DNA of 64,000 nucleotides from Mycobacterium conspicuum (GTDB taxonomy: Bacteria > Actinomycetota > Actinomycetes > Mycobacteriales > Mycobacteriaceae). The stretch's first letter is position 1. Each line of letters opens with the position of its first letter. A program made the position numbers and the translations under genes. The notes beneath the pieces are model-generated. The model worked only from the letters and a program-made list of their open reading frames with translations. It was not told where the DNA came from and did not search any database. The DNA lies in NCBI RefSeq assembly GCF_010730195.1, contig NZ_AP022613.1, positions 5,642,001-5,706,000 of the forward strand, in the 5' to 3' direction. Below, in pieces: positions 7,481 to 15,813 of the stretch.

Positions 7481-8275
7481 CTATCGGCGCGCGCGCAGCC
7501 CGTTCAAAAACGGGCAACCCATCAGCACCCGGATGGCCTGGCTCAATCCGGCCATGTCGTCCACCGGCTTGTGAAAGGGCAGCCGGACGTCGTGGTCGCC
7601 GTCGCTGTCCTCGATGCGAAAGCGCATCCCGTATCGGTCGAGGCCCAGCGGGTGCACCCGGCCGCGTCGCAGTGGCGCCGGCAGCCTGGACACCAGACGC
7701 GCGACGACGTCGTTGTGCGCGGTCGCCATGTGCCAGAGCAGGTTTGATTCGATCTCGCAGAAGGGGTCGGGCCGGGCTGCGAGTAAGTCCGTCAGGCTGA
7801 CCGGCTCGGCGCCCGTCGCGTCGGTGACGACGACGGAGGCCGCCTCGAGCCGCATCAGGCCGTAGCGGGTCTCGCCGGCGGCAGCCGGTCGGGATCTCGG
7901 GGTCTCCACTTGCAGCAGCGCGGGGCTGGGGTTCTGGGCAGCGATCAGGTCGAGCGTCTGGGGCACGGCGAAACCCGGGACCGGCTGCAGCCGGCCGCGC
8001 ACCCACACCAGGGAGCGGACCGGTTCGCGCACGGGCAGCGGCGCGTAGTCGATCAGCTCCAACAGCGCTTGACAGCCTGAGGCCGCATCCGTGGATCGGT
8101 CGACCGGGACCGCGACGGCGAACGATCCGTCGGCGAGCAGGTGATGGATGGGGGTGGCCACCGGCTCCTCTCCGGCGCCGGCCTCGAAGGCCAGCAGCGC
8201 ACCGCTGGCTCGCACACAGGCGCTGCGGATGCGCTCCGCGGTCGTCTGCGTGGCGCTAGCCAGTGGTAACATCAT
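7481..8275 (-). CDS. DUF2470 protein, iron-regulated (Rv3839-like)
   Basis: A 264-residue protein whose last 85 residues (from IESNLLWHMATAHNDVV to about VLMG) match the DUF2470 domain, found at the C-terminus of HugZ-type haem-degrading and FMN-binding split-barrel proteins. The N-terminal part has weak split-barrel character. It fits M. tuberculosis Rv3839, an IdeR-repressed gene. A strong AAGGAGGG ribosome binding site lies 2-3 bases before ATG 8275 and 5-6 before ATG 8272, so 8272 may be the true start. An IdeR-type box (8306-8324) sits 31 bases upstream. A role in haem or iron use is inferred from domain and control. Confidence 0.8.
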   Translation of the reverse strand: MMLPLASATQTTAERIRSACVRASGALLAFEAGAGEEPVATPIHHLLADGSFAVAVPVDRSTDAASGCQALLELIDYAPLPVREPVRSLVWVRGRLQPVPGFAVPQTLDLIAAQNPSPALLQVETPRSRPAAAGETRYGLMRLEAASVVVTDATGAEPVSLTDLLAARPDPFCEIESNLLWHMATAHNDVVARLVSRLPAPLRRGRVHPLGLDRYGMRFRIEDSDGDHDVRLPFHKPVDDMAGLSQAIRVLMGCPFLNGLRARR

Positions 8276-8305
8276 TACCCTCCTTGGTGAACACGCTTAC
8301 CGTAA

Positions 8306-8324
8306 TTAGGTAAGCCTAACTTAA
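8306..8324 (-). promoter_or_regulatory. IdeR iron box
   Basis: TTAGGTAAGCCTAACTTAA matches the 19-base IdeR consensus TTAGGTTAGGCTAACCTAA at 16 positions and is nearly palindromic. It lies between the DUF2470 gene (minus) and pheA (plus), 31 bases before the DUF2470 start, where bound IdeR-iron would block its promoter. The same arrangement is known for Rv3839 in M. tuberculosis. Confidence 0.85.
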
Positions 8325-8387
8325 CCCACTAGACGAGGACACCGCAAGTGCCTCGATCGGCGATCACGCGCCACTAGGGTTATCAGC

Positions 8388-9335
8388 GTGGCCCGCATCG
8401 CTTATCTCGGTCCGGAAGGGACCTTCACGGAGGCGGCCCTGCTGCAGATGGCGACCGCCGGTTTGGTGCCCGGCCTCCAGCCGGAGGCCCTGCGACAACT
8501 GCCGCTGGAGAGCACGCCGGCGGCGCTGGACGCCGTCCGCGGCGGCGCCGCCGAGTATGCGTGCGTGCCGATCGAGAACTCGATCGACGGATCCGTGTCG
8601 CCGACCCTGGACAGCCTCGCCATCGGGTCCCCGTTGCAGGTGTACGCCGAAACAACGTTGGACGTGACGTTCAGCATCGTGGTCAAACCCGAGCGCACCG
8701 CCGCTGACGTGCGCACGCTGGCGGCCTTCCCGGTGGCGGCGGCACAGGTGCGGCGGTGGATCGCCGCGCACGTGCCCGAGGTCGAGCTACGGCCGGCGTA
8801 CTCCAACGCCGACGCGGCACGGCAGGTCGCCGACGGTCAGGTCGACGCCGCGGTGACCTCGCCGCTGGCCGCCATCCACTACGGGTTGGCGACCCTGGCC
8901 GAGGGTGTGGTCGACGAATCCAGCGCCTGCACCCGCTTCGTCCTCGTCGGGCCGCCCGGCCCACCGCCGGCGCGCACCGGGGCCGACCGCACCTCCGTGG
9001 TGCTCCGTATCGACAACGCGCCCGGCGCGCTGGTGGCCGCGCTGGCCGAGTTCGGCATCCGCGGCATCGACCTCACCCGGATCGAATCCCGGCCCACCCG
9101 AACCGAACTCGGCACCTACCTGTTCTTCGTCGACTGCGTCGGCCACATCGACGACGACGCGGTCGCCGAGGCGCTCAAGGCGCTGCACCGCCGTTGTGCG
9201 GACGTGCGCTACCTCGGGTCCTGGCCGACAAGGCCGGCCGTCGGCCCCGAGCAGCCCGCGCCAGCGCCACCCGACGAAGCGTCGCGCTGGCTCAAACGAC
9301 TGCAGGCGGGCAAGCCCGAGGGGTCGCAGCGGTGA
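8388..9335 (+). CDS. pheA: Prephenate dehydratase
   Basis: PheA converts prephenate to phenylpyruvate in phenylalanine synthesis. The 315-residue protein has the dehydratase domain (residues about 3-185: YLGPEGTFTEAAL, CVPIENSIDGSV, YSNADAARQVADG, AVTSPLAA) and an ACT domain that senses phenylalanine (about 200-280, with GALVAALAEFGIRGIDLTRIES-type core and ESRPTR). It matches M. tuberculosis Rv3838c. The start is a GTG at 8388 with little ribosome-binding signal, so the mRNA may be leaderless. The stop overlaps the next start (GTGA at 9332-9335), so the pair is co-translated. Confidence 0.95.
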   Translation: MARIAYLGPEGTFTEAALLQMATAGLVPGLQPEALRQLPLESTPAALDAVRGGAAEYACVPIENSIDGSVSPTLDSLAIGSPLQVYAETTLDVTFSIVVKPERTAADVRTLAAFPVAAAQVRRWIAAHVPEVELRPAYSNADAARQVADGQVDAAVTSPLAAIHYGLATLAEGVVDESSACTRFVLVGPPGPPPARTGADRTSVVLRIDNAPGALVAALAEFGIRGIDLTRIESRPTRTELGTYLFFVDCVGHIDDDAVAEALKALHRRCADVRYLGSWPTRPAVGPEQPAPAPPDEASRWLKRLQAGKPEGSQR

Positions 9336-10018
9336 GCGGACGGCTGGTGCTGCTACGGCACGGCCAGTCATACGGCAACGTCGAACGCAGGCTGGACACC
9401 CGGCCGCCGGGCGCGGCGCTGACCCCGCTGGGCCGTGATCAGGCGCTGGCGTTCGCCCAGGGGTTCGGGCGGCCGGCACTGCTCGCGCACTCCGTGGCCG
9501 TCCGGGCGTCGGAGACGGCCGCCATCATCGGCGCCGCACTCGGCGTTCCCGCCCACGAGGTCGTCGGCATCCACGAGGCGCAGGTCGGCGAGCTGGAAGA
9601 CCGCAACGACGACGAGGCCGTCGCCGCTTTCAACGCCATCTACGAACGGTGGCATCACGGCGAGCTCGACGTGCCGCTGCCCGGCGGCGAAACTGGCAAC
9701 GACGTCCTGGACCGGTACGTGCCGGTGCTCACCGATCTGCGCATGCGTTATCTCGACGACGACGACTTCACCGGCGACATCATCGTGGTCAGCCACGGCG
9801 CGGCGATCCGGCTGGCCTCGGCCGTGCTCGCCGGAGTGGACGCAAACTTTGCGCTGGACAACCACCTGGAAAACGCCCAGTCGGTGGTCTTGGCACCCGT
9901 CACCGACGGGCGGTGGAGCTGCGTGCGATGGGGAACGCTGAACCCGCCGTTCTATCCCAAGCCCGACTCCCACGCCGTTACCGAGGCCGTGACGTCCAGC
10001 AGCGACCCGATGGGCTGA
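9332..10018 (+). CDS. Phosphoglycerate mutase/histidine phosphatase family protein (Rv3837c-like)
   Basis: A 228-residue histidine phosphatase. It has the RHG motif (LLRHGQSYGN, H10 as phosphate acceptor), a phosphate-pocket Arg in SVAVRASETA, the acidic GGETGNDVLDRY and the second His in VVSHGAAIR. The physiological substrate of Rv3837c-type proteins is not established, so a true glycolytic mutase role is not implied. The GTG start overlaps the pheA stop by three bases. A longer frame runs upstream through pheA but is not coding. It ends 22 bases before a convergent small gene. Confidence 0.88.
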   Translation: MSGRLVLLRHGQSYGNVERRLDTRPPGAALTPLGRDQALAFAQGFGRPALLAHSVAVRASETAAIIGAALGVPAHEVVGIHEAQVGELEDRNDDEAVAAFNAIYERWHHGELDVPLPGGETGNDVLDRYVPVLTDLRMRYLDDDDFTGDIIVVSHGAAIRLASAVLAGVDANFALDNHLENAQSVVLAPVTDGRWSCVRWGTLNPPFYPKPDSHAVTEAVTSSSDPMG

Positions 10019-10040
10019 GCGGACCGCCCTAGACAGCTAC

Positions 10041-10235
10041 TTAGACAGCTACCGCGATCGATTCTTCCCAGCAACGGCAGCCGACGGCGTCGCAGTCGAT
10101 GACGAAGCTGTGCAGCGTCAGCTCCGGGGTGGTGCAATCCGGCTCGGTGCATTCCGACCGGTGTAACGCGTGGTGAATCATCGTGCCGTGGCAGTGATCC
10201 AAGCCAGCCCGGCAGTCGCGACAGCCCGTGCTCAT
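10041..10235 (-). CDS. Small Cys/His-rich protein, 64 residues
   Basis: Starting at ATG 10235, the protein reads MSTGCRDCRAGLDHCHGTMI and holds eight Cys and several His in 64 residues (CRDC, DHCHG, CTEPDC, CDAVGCRC). It probably binds zinc or another metal. The frame stays open 24 codons upstream, but that part overlaps the preceding gene and reads poorly. It lies 62 bases downstream of the zincin gene on the same strand. I do not recognise a named family; similar short proteins occur in other mycobacteria as far as I recall. Confidence 0.65.
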   Translation of the reverse strand: MSTGCRDCRAGLDHCHGTMIHHALHRSECTEPDCTTPELTLHSFVIDCDAVGCRCWEESIAVAV

Positions 10236-10297
10236 ACGCCGTTCATAGCACCGGGCGGGGACAAAATCAGGGTGCCGCGCCCACCGGGCGCCGGTTT

Positions 10298-10648
10298 TTA
10301 CCCCCAACCCAGCTCTTCCAACCGGTCGTCGTCGATGCCGAAATGGTGCGCGATTTCATGGATTACGGTGATCGCCACCTCCTCGACGACCTGGTCGTCG
10401 GAATCGCAGGCGTCCAGCAGCGCCTCGCGGTAGATCGTGATGGTGTCCGGTAGCGCACCCGCGTAGTCGGAGTCCCGCTCGGTCAGCGCGACCCCTTCGT
10501 ACAGCCCGAACAGGTCGGGTTCCTCGGCGTGGCGGTCAGCGACCAACACCACGACGTTGTCCATCGCGGCGGCCAGCTTGGGCGGGATGAGATCGAGCGC
10601 GTCAGAGACCAGCTCGTCGAACCGCTGCGGGTCCATCCGCGCAGCCAC
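10298..10648 (-). CDS. Minimal zincin-type metallopeptidase (Rv3836-like)
   Basis: A 116-residue protein with the zinc motif HEIAHHFGID close to the C-terminus (HExxH followed by G and D), as in the small zincin family PF06262. Members are about this size and have no known substrate. The GTG start at 10648 lies five bases after the stop of the upstream gene (coupled translation); ATG 10636 is the alternative and loses four residues. M. tuberculosis Rv3836 has the same neighbours and is slightly longer. Confidence 0.85.
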   Translation of the reverse strand: MAARMDPQRFDELVSDALDLIPPKLAAAMDNVVVLVADRHAEEPDLFGLYEGVALTERDSDYAGALPDTITIYREALLDACDSDDQVVEEVAITVIHEIAHHFGIDDDRLEELGWG

Positions 10649-10653
10649 TCGGG

Positions 10654-12105
10654 CTAGGTGCCCGGGGCGGGTTCGCCCGGCGCGGGCGGTGGCGGCGCGC
10701 CCCCGTCCGCCGGGGGTGGAGGTGCCCCGCCGTCCGCCGGCGCCGGCGCCTGCGGCGCAGCGGGCGCCTGGGGCGCCGGGGACTGCGGCACCGTCATCGC
10801 CGGTTGGTTGGGGAGATGTTGATTGCCCGGCGGGATGGCATCGGGCGGCGAGGTCTGTTGCGGGGCCTGCGGGGCCTGAGCCGGAGCTTGAGCGGGGATC
10901 GGGGGCAGGGAGAGCCGTTCCTCGGGGATGTCCGGCGGGGGCACCGGCGGCTGGCCGTTGATCAGCAGCGGCCCCTTGGCGCTGTTCAACAAGGTGGCCC
11001 AGCCGCCGTTGCCGAGCGTCGCCCCGATGCTGCACGCCACCGCCCGACTGCCGGCCGCCCAGCTCGGCAGCGACACCGTGGGATAGATCAGCGTCAGGGT
11101 GGTGGTGCGCAACTTGATCGGCGCGAGGTACGCGTCGGTCATCTTGGTGCACGAGTCCTTGATGAACCCGTCCTGCTCCGGTTCCGCGGGCAGGGCAGCG
11201 GGGAACTTCTCGGCCAGGTTGACCGTGCCGGTCACCTCCATCGCGTGCGGGGCCGCGCAGTCGACCGGAACGTCGATTGGCTGGTTGGTGGCCGAGTCGA
11301 TGCCCAGACAGGTACCGGCCGGCCAGACCTTGGACTGGTCGATGTCAGCGACCTTGCCTTTGAAGGCGGTCTGCTGGTTGTTCGCCCCGGGCTGCTGCAG
11401 CCCGCACAGCATGCGCCGGTCGCCCGATTGGCGCCACGCCCTGTCCCCGGACCACAGCAGGCTGACGCTGAACTTGCTGTTGGGATCGAACTTGGGGCCC
11501 ATGTACTGCCGCACCGCGGCTTCGCATTGTTCCTGGGTGATCTGTTGAATGCGGGCCGGCGTGGGGGGAGCGGCATTGGGCCCGTACTCCGAACCGGGGA
11601 AGGTCCGCATGTCCAGCGACTCGGCGACCTCGAAGCGATGGTCGTCTGTGCACTTGACGATGTTGGCGGCGTCCGGGTTGCCGTCCGGCCACATCAGGCA
11701 GTCGCCGCTGGCCGCGTGGTTGAAGGCGGAGTTGCTCCGGGCGCCCGTGCTGGGAATGGGATCACTGTCGATGTAGCCCGCCAGCCGCCCCGGTCCGGTG
11801 CCGACGGCCGGAACGGCGGTGACCAGCCCGGCGATAATCAGGCCGCCGAGGGCGGTGAGCAGCAGCGCGCGCCTGGTCGCCGTCGCCTGCAGCCCGCGTG
11901 GCCAGCGGAAGCCGTCCGCCGGGTCTGTCGGCGATTCGCCGGGCTCGACGGGCACGGCGGGAAGCTCCGTGGTGGGCCCGTCGGCGGGTGGCTCGGGGGC
12001 CTCGTCATCGGCAGGCGCGTCGACGACATCGGCGATTGGCTCGTCGATCGGTTCGCTCTCGCCGGTGGGTACAGCCTCTTCGGGCGCGTCGGACATCGGA
12101 TCCAT
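10654..12105 (-). CDS. Membrane-anchored septum-formation-family protein (Rv3835-like)
   Basis: A 483-residue protein. The first 70 residues are acidic and Pro-rich, followed by one membrane segment at about 79-100 (LLLTALGGLIIAGLVTAVPAV). Outside comes a region of about 280 residues with paired Cys (GDCLMWPDG, VKCTDDHRFE, EQCEAAV, DCAAPHAMEV) that fits two copies of the septum-formation domain, and a Pro/Ala/Gln-rich tail of about 100 residues. M. tuberculosis Rv3835 has the same position and design. The domain's function is poorly known. The start may be M1 or M4. It is the first gene of a unit with the zincin. Confidence 0.8.
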   Translation of the reverse strand: MDPMSDAPEEAVPTGESEPIDEPIADVVDAPADDEAPEPPADGPTTELPAVPVEPGESPTDPADGFRWPRGLQATATRRALLLTALGGLIIAGLVTAVPAVGTGPGRLAGYIDSDPIPSTGARSNSAFNHAASGDCLMWPDGNPDAANIVKCTDDHRFEVAESLDMRTFPGSEYGPNAAPPTPARIQQITQEQCEAAVRQYMGPKFDPNSKFSVSLLWSGDRAWRQSGDRRMLCGLQQPGANNQQTAFKGKVADIDQSKVWPAGTCLGIDSATNQPIDVPVDCAAPHAMEVTGTVNLAEKFPAALPAEPEQDGFIKDSCTKMTDAYLAPIKLRTTTLTLIYPTVSLPSWAAGSRAVACSIGATLGNGGWATLLNSAKGPLLINGQPPVPPPDIPEERLSLPPIPAQAPAQAPQAPQQTSPPDAIPPGNQHLPNQPAMTVPQSPAPQAPAAPQAPAPADGGAPPPPADGGAPPPPAPGEPAPGT

Positions 12106-12224
12106 TCTGACAGCACCAACGCGGCCGCGTGACGAATGTTGCCAATGTTGCGTGAGAGGCGCCGATGCCCGTGGGCGGCCATCTGGCGCGACCTGACCGG
12201 GACGTCAAAAGTAGTGTTGCGGCC

Positions 12225-13481
12225 GTGATCGACCTGAAGTTGCTCCGGGAGGACCCCGACGCAGTGCGCCGGTCTCAACGCAGCCGTGGCGAAGACCCGG
12301 CGCTGGTGGATGTGTTGCTGAGGGCCGACACCGATCGGCGCGCCGCGGTTTCTGCCGCCGATTCCCTGCGCGCCGAACAAAAGGCCGCCAGCAAGAGCGT
12401 GGGCTCCGCGTCCGCCGATGAGCGCCCCGCGTTGTTGGCGCGCGCCAAGGAACTCGCCGAGCAGGTGAAGGCCGCCGAATCCGCGCAGGCCCAGGCCGAG
12501 GCGGCGTTCACCGCGGCGCACATGGCGATCTCGAACGTGATTCTGGATCCCGTGCCCGCCGGTGGCGAGGACGACTACGCGGTGCTCGACGTCGTGGGCG
12601 AGCCACCGCGGTTGGATAACCCCAGGGACCACCTCGACCTCGGCGAGTCGCTCGGCCTCATCGACATGCAGCGCGGTGCCAAAGTTTCCGGCTCGCGGTT
12701 CTACTTCCTGACCGGCCGGGGGGCGCTGTTACAGCTGGGCCTACTGCAATTGGCGTTGCGGTTGGCGGTCGAGAACGAGTTCATCCCGATGATCCCGCCG
12801 GTGCTGGTGCGCCCAGAAGTTATGGCGGGCACCGGATTTCTTGGCGCCCACGCCGAGGAGGTCTACCGGGTCGAGGCCGACGACCTCTACCTGGTGGGCA
12901 CCTCCGAGGTGCCGCTGGCCGGCTATCACGCTGACGAGATCTTGGACCTGTCCGGTGGGCCGCTGCGCTACGCGGGCTGGTCGTCATGCTTCCGCCGCGA
13001 AGCCGGCAGCTATGGCAAGGACACCCGCGGCATCATTCGGGTGCACCAATTCGACAAGGTCGAGGGATTCGTCTACTGCGAGCCCGCCCAGGCCGAGGCC
13101 GAACACGAACGGCTGCTGGGCTGGCAGCGCCAGATGCTCGCGCAGATCGAGGTCCCGTATCGCGTGATCGACGTCGCCGCAGGTGATCTCGGTTCATCGG
13201 CGGCCCGCAAGTTCGACTGCGAAGCCTGGGTGCCGACACAGGGCACCTACCGCGAGCTGACGTCGACGTCGAATTGCACCACCTTTCAGGCGCGCCGACT
13301 GGCGACCCGCTACCGCGACGAGAACGGCAAGCCGCAGACCGCGGCCACGCTCAACGGCACGCTGGGCACCACCCGGTGGTTAGTGGCGATCCTGGAAAAT
13401 CACCAGCAGCCCGACGGCAGCGTGCGGGTACCGGACGCGCTGGTGCCGTTTGTGGGCACCGACCTGCTGACGCCGCGCTAA
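12225..13481 (+). CDS. serS: Seryl-tRNA synthetase
   Basis: SerS charges tRNA-Ser. The 418-residue protein starts at GTG 12225 (VIDLKLLREDPDAVRRSQ), matching M. tuberculosis SerS (419 residues); a frame 60 bases longer is not supported. The N-terminal coiled-coil arm spans about 25-100. The class II catalytic core carries motif 2 (CFRREAGSYGKDTRG) and motif 3 (NGTLGTTRWLVAILEN), with TSEVPLAG before. It is divergent from the Rv3835-like gene and convergent with the SDR gene, which ends five bases away. Confidence 0.96.
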   Translation: MIDLKLLREDPDAVRRSQRSRGEDPALVDVLLRADTDRRAAVSAADSLRAEQKAASKSVGSASADERPALLARAKELAEQVKAAESAQAQAEAAFTAAHMAISNVILDPVPAGGEDDYAVLDVVGEPPRLDNPRDHLDLGESLGLIDMQRGAKVSGSRFYFLTGRGALLQLGLLQLALRLAVENEFIPMIPPVLVRPEVMAGTGFLGAHAEEVYRVEADDLYLVGTSEVPLAGYHADEILDLSGGPLRYAGWSSCFRREAGSYGKDTRGIIRVHQFDKVEGFVYCEPAQAEAEHERLLGWQRQMLAQIEVPYRVIDVAAGDLGSSAARKFDCEAWVPTQGTYRELTSTSNCTTFQARRLATRYRDENGKPQTAATLNGTLGTTRWLVAILENHQQPDGSVRVPDALVPFVGTDLLTPR

Positions 13482-13486
13482 CCCCG

Positions 13487-14368
13487 TTACTCGGGGTAGT
13501 CGCCGGTTGCGAGGTCCTCGAGCAGGCTCGGATGCGTTGGCCGCCAACCGAACCGCTGCTGGGTCACTGCGCTGGATGACGGCTGGTCGGCGGCGAACAC
13601 GACACCCAGCGGGCCGAAATTCTCGGCCGGAGCGGATTGCACAGGAAGACCCAGCCGTCGGCCGACCACTTCGGCGATCGCCCGCATCGGGTCCCCCTCG
13701 TCGCCCACCGCGTGCAGCACCGAACCGGCCGGGGCCTGTTCGAGGGCAAGCCGGAACAACGTCGCCGCGTCGTCGCGATGGACCGCGGGCCAGCGCTGAG
13801 TTCCGTCGCCCACGTAGGCCGACACGCCGCTGTGGCGCGCGGCTTGGATCAGGATGCTCGCGAAGCCGTAGCGTCCGCCGGCGTCGTGTACCGACCGCGG
13901 CAGCCGCACCACCGCGGATCGCACACCGCGCTGGGCCAGATCCACGACGGCCTGGCCGGTGCGGCCGCGTCCGCCCACCGGACCTTCGGTGGCGAAAGGG
14001 TCGTCCTCGGTGCTCGGACGTCCGGGCGCCGCGGGCGTGCCGTTCGCGAGCACCAGCGGCTTACCGGTGTCGACGAGTGCCTCGCCGAGCGCGCCGACCG
14101 CACGCGCTTCGTCTGCTACGGCATCCCCAGCCGCGCTGAAGTCGTGCGAGAACGCCAGATAGACCACGCCGTCGGCGTCGATCGCCGCCTTCTGCAAAAC
14201 GTCGAGGTCGGTGATGTCGCCGCGCAGCGGCTCGGCGCCGAGTTCGGCGACGGTCGCGGCCGAGGCTTCGGATCGAGCCAGGCCCACGACGTGATGGCCG
14301 GCGCCGATCAGCTGTGAGACAACGGCCGAGCCGATTCCCCCGCTGGCGCCGGTGACGAATACCCGCAT
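13487..14368 (-). CDS. SDR-family NAD(P)-binding epimerase/reductase-like protein
   Basis: A 293-residue extended or atypical short-chain dehydrogenase with the nucleotide motif TGASGGIGSAV at residues 6-16 and a Rossmann-type N-terminal half. VVYLAFSHDF and the later substrate region resemble NAD-dependent epimerase/NmrA-like proteins. No clear catalytic YxxxK is visible, so a weak or non-standard reductase, or a sensor, is possible. The ribosome binding site GGAGC lies 7 bases before the ATG. It diverges from a TetR gene across an 86-base gap with inverted repeats, so it is the likely target of that regulator. The pair has no counterpart beside serS in M. tuberculosis. Confidence 0.75.
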   Translation of the reverse strand: MRVFVTGASGGIGSAVVSQLIGAGHHVVGLARSEASAATVAELGAEPLRGDITDLDVLQKAAIDADGVVYLAFSHDFSAAGDAVADEARAVGALGEALVDTGKPLVLANGTPAAPGRPSTEDDPFATEGPVGGRGRTGQAVVDLAQRGVRSAVVRLPRSVHDAGGRYGFASILIQAARHSGVSAYVGDGTQRWPAVHRDDAATLFRLALEQAPAGSVLHAVGDEGDPMRAIAEVVGRRLGLPVQSAPAENFGPLGVVFAADQPSSSAVTQQRFGWRPTHPSLLEDLATGDYPE

Positions 14369-14385
14369 TTTGCAGCTCCGTTCAT

Positions 14386-14442
14386 GTGATGCGACTGTTA
14401 TCCCATCACTGTATACCCGCGATGCGATAAAGGTCGCATCAC
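14386..14442. promoter_or_regulatory. Repeated GATGCGAY sites, probable TetR operator
   Basis: GTGATGCGAC (14386-14395) is repeated as its exact reverse complement GTCGCATCAC (14433-14442). A third copy, GATGCGAT (14421-14428), pairs with GTCGCATC (14433-14440) to form an 8-4-8 near-palindrome just before the TetR gene at 14455. This sits in the divergent promoter region of the SDR and TetR genes, the typical place for an autoregulated TetR operator. Confidence 0.6.
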
Positions 14443-14454
14443 TATGGTGGGCTC

Positions 14455-15033
14455 ATGGCTCGTTGGGAACCCGATGCGCGTGGGCGGTTGGTCGCCGCCG
14501 CACTGGATCTGTTCAACGAGCGCGGCTACGACCAGACCACCGTCGCCGAGATCGCCGAGCGGGCCGGGCTGACCAAGAGCACGTTTTTTCGGCACTTCCC
14601 CGACAAGCGCGACGTGCTCGCGGCCGGCCAGGACGCCATCGCACAACTACTCCGCGAGGGCGTCGCCGCGGCGCCGCCCGACGCGACACCGCTGGCCGCG
14701 GTGGGCTCCGGTTTGAAGTCGGCCGCCGCCGCGTTCACGTCGTTCAACCGGGAGCTCGCGCCCCGGCTCAAGGCCGCCATCGCCGCCAGCGCCGAGCTTC
14801 AGGAGCGCAACGCGCTCAAACAGATTGGGTTGGCCCTCGCGATGGCTGACGCGCTGCGCTCCCGCGGTGTGCCCGAGTCGACTGCGTCGTTGGCCGCCGA
14901 ACTCGGTGCCCTGGCCTTCAAGTCGGCTTACGCTCGCTGGGCCGAGCCGGACTCGGATCCAGACCAAGACCTGGGTGCCATGGCATGCGAGGCGCTGCGC
15001 GAATTACGTTTAGCCGCAAGCAGTCTCGACTGA
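14455..15033 (+). CDS. TetR-family transcriptional regulator
   Basis: A 192-residue TetR protein. The N-terminal DNA-binding domain spans about 10-55, with AALDLFNERGYDQTTVAEIA and the recognition part GLTKSTFFRHFPDKRDVL. The C-terminal ligand domain is Ala-rich and unassigned. It is transcribed away from the SDR gene and probably represses it through the repeats at 14386-14442. Its last 106 bases overlap the 3' end of the convergent AraC gene. Confidence 0.85.
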   Translation: MARWEPDARGRLVAAALDLFNERGYDQTTVAEIAERAGLTKSTFFRHFPDKRDVLAAGQDAIAQLLREGVAAAPPDATPLAAVGSGLKSAAAAFTSFNRELAPRLKAAIAASAELQERNALKQIGLALAMADALRSRGVPESTASLAAELGALAFKSAYARWAEPDSDPDQDLGAMACEALRELRLAASSLD

Positions 15034-15758
15034 CCCGGGGTGTGGCCGAAGGCGCGGCGGTAGGTGTCGATGAACGCGCTGGGGGTGGCCCAGCCGCATT
15101 GCAGCGCGACCGAGCTGACGTCGTGATCCTCGGCCAGCAGCATCACCGCGTGGTGCAGGCGCACCTGGGTGCGCCACCGGGGGAAGGTCATTGCCAGTTC
15201 GTCGGCAAACAGGCGGCTGAGCGTGCGTTGGCCGACGCCGATCCGGTCGCCGATCTGCCGCAGGCTCAACGGCTCCGTCAGGTTGTCGGCGATCAGCGCG
15301 CACGCTTGGCGCAAACGGGCGTCGACGGGCATCGGAATCCACAGTGGCTCAAGGACTCTCGTGTTCCGTATCTGATCATGCAGAACGGCGAGCATGCGAT
15401 GGTGTTCGGCGGCATGGGTCTCGTCAGCCTGCGAACACGCGACGATGAGTTCTCGCATCAGCGGGCCTACCACTAGCACGGTCGGCGCTGTGGGGCCGCC
15501 GCGGTACCTCTGCGGATCCAGCGCGACACCGTGGAACTGGGTGTGGCCGTGGAACCGGTGCTCGTGCCAACAACCCGCCGGTATCCAGATCGCCCGGTTT
15601 GCCGGGGTGATCCAGGTGCCCGCCGGGGTTGTCACCGAGACGGCACCCGACGATGGGTACACGATCTGATGCGCGTCGTGGCGGTGCCGCTCGATGCGCG
15701 CGCCCGCGGGGAGCGACAGCGAGGACGTCACGAACGCGCGGTGGCCGATTTCCGACAT
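14928..15758 (-). CDS. AraC-family transcriptional regulator (Rv3833-like)
   Basis: A 276-residue regulator with an N-terminal cupin-type sensor (about 20-110; ERHRHDAHQIVYPSSG, PANRAIWIPAGCWHEH) and two C-terminal helix-turn-helix units (about 165-255; LSLRQIGDRIGVGQRTLSRL, CGWATPSAFIDTYRRAFG). The layout fits M. tuberculosis Rv3833. ATG 15758 is preferred; the frame is open 57 bases further. Its tail after residue about 250 runs into the 3' end of the convergent TetR gene. It is divergent from the methyltransferase gene, a possible target. Confidence 0.85.
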   Translation of the reverse strand: MSEIGHRAFVTSSLSLPAGARIERHRHDAHQIVYPSSGAVSVTTPAGTWITPANRAIWIPAGCWHEHRFHGHTQFHGVALDPQRYRGGPTAPTVLVVGPLMRELIVACSQADETHAAEHHRMLAVLHDQIRNTRVLEPLWIPMPVDARLRQACALIADNLTEPLSLRQIGDRIGVGQRTLSRLFADELAMTFPRWRTQVRLHHAVMLLAEDHDVSSVALQCGWATPSAFIDTYRRAFGHTPGQSRLLAAKRNSRSASHAMAPRSWSGSESGSAQRA

Positions 15759-15813
15759 AAGACGGCAGAATATCGGAAGCCCGCGGACGCGCCGGACGCA
15801 TAGCGTTTCCGGC

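Noticed and set aside
7440..8006. Upstream extension of the LCP protein by about 190 residues
   Set aside because: That part overlaps the DUF2470 gene in another frame and reads as non-coding Arg/Pro/Ala-rich text; a start near 7439 is enough.
8756..9331. Upstream extension of the phosphoglycerate mutase-like gene through pheA
   Set aside because: The extension is out of frame inside pheA. The GTG that overlaps the pheA stop gives the right family start at LVLLRHG.
13487..15033. Toxin-antitoxin or phage-defence pair
   Set aside because: The two genes are a plain SDR enzyme and a TetR regulator with a shared operator; nothing in either resembles a toxin or defence domain.
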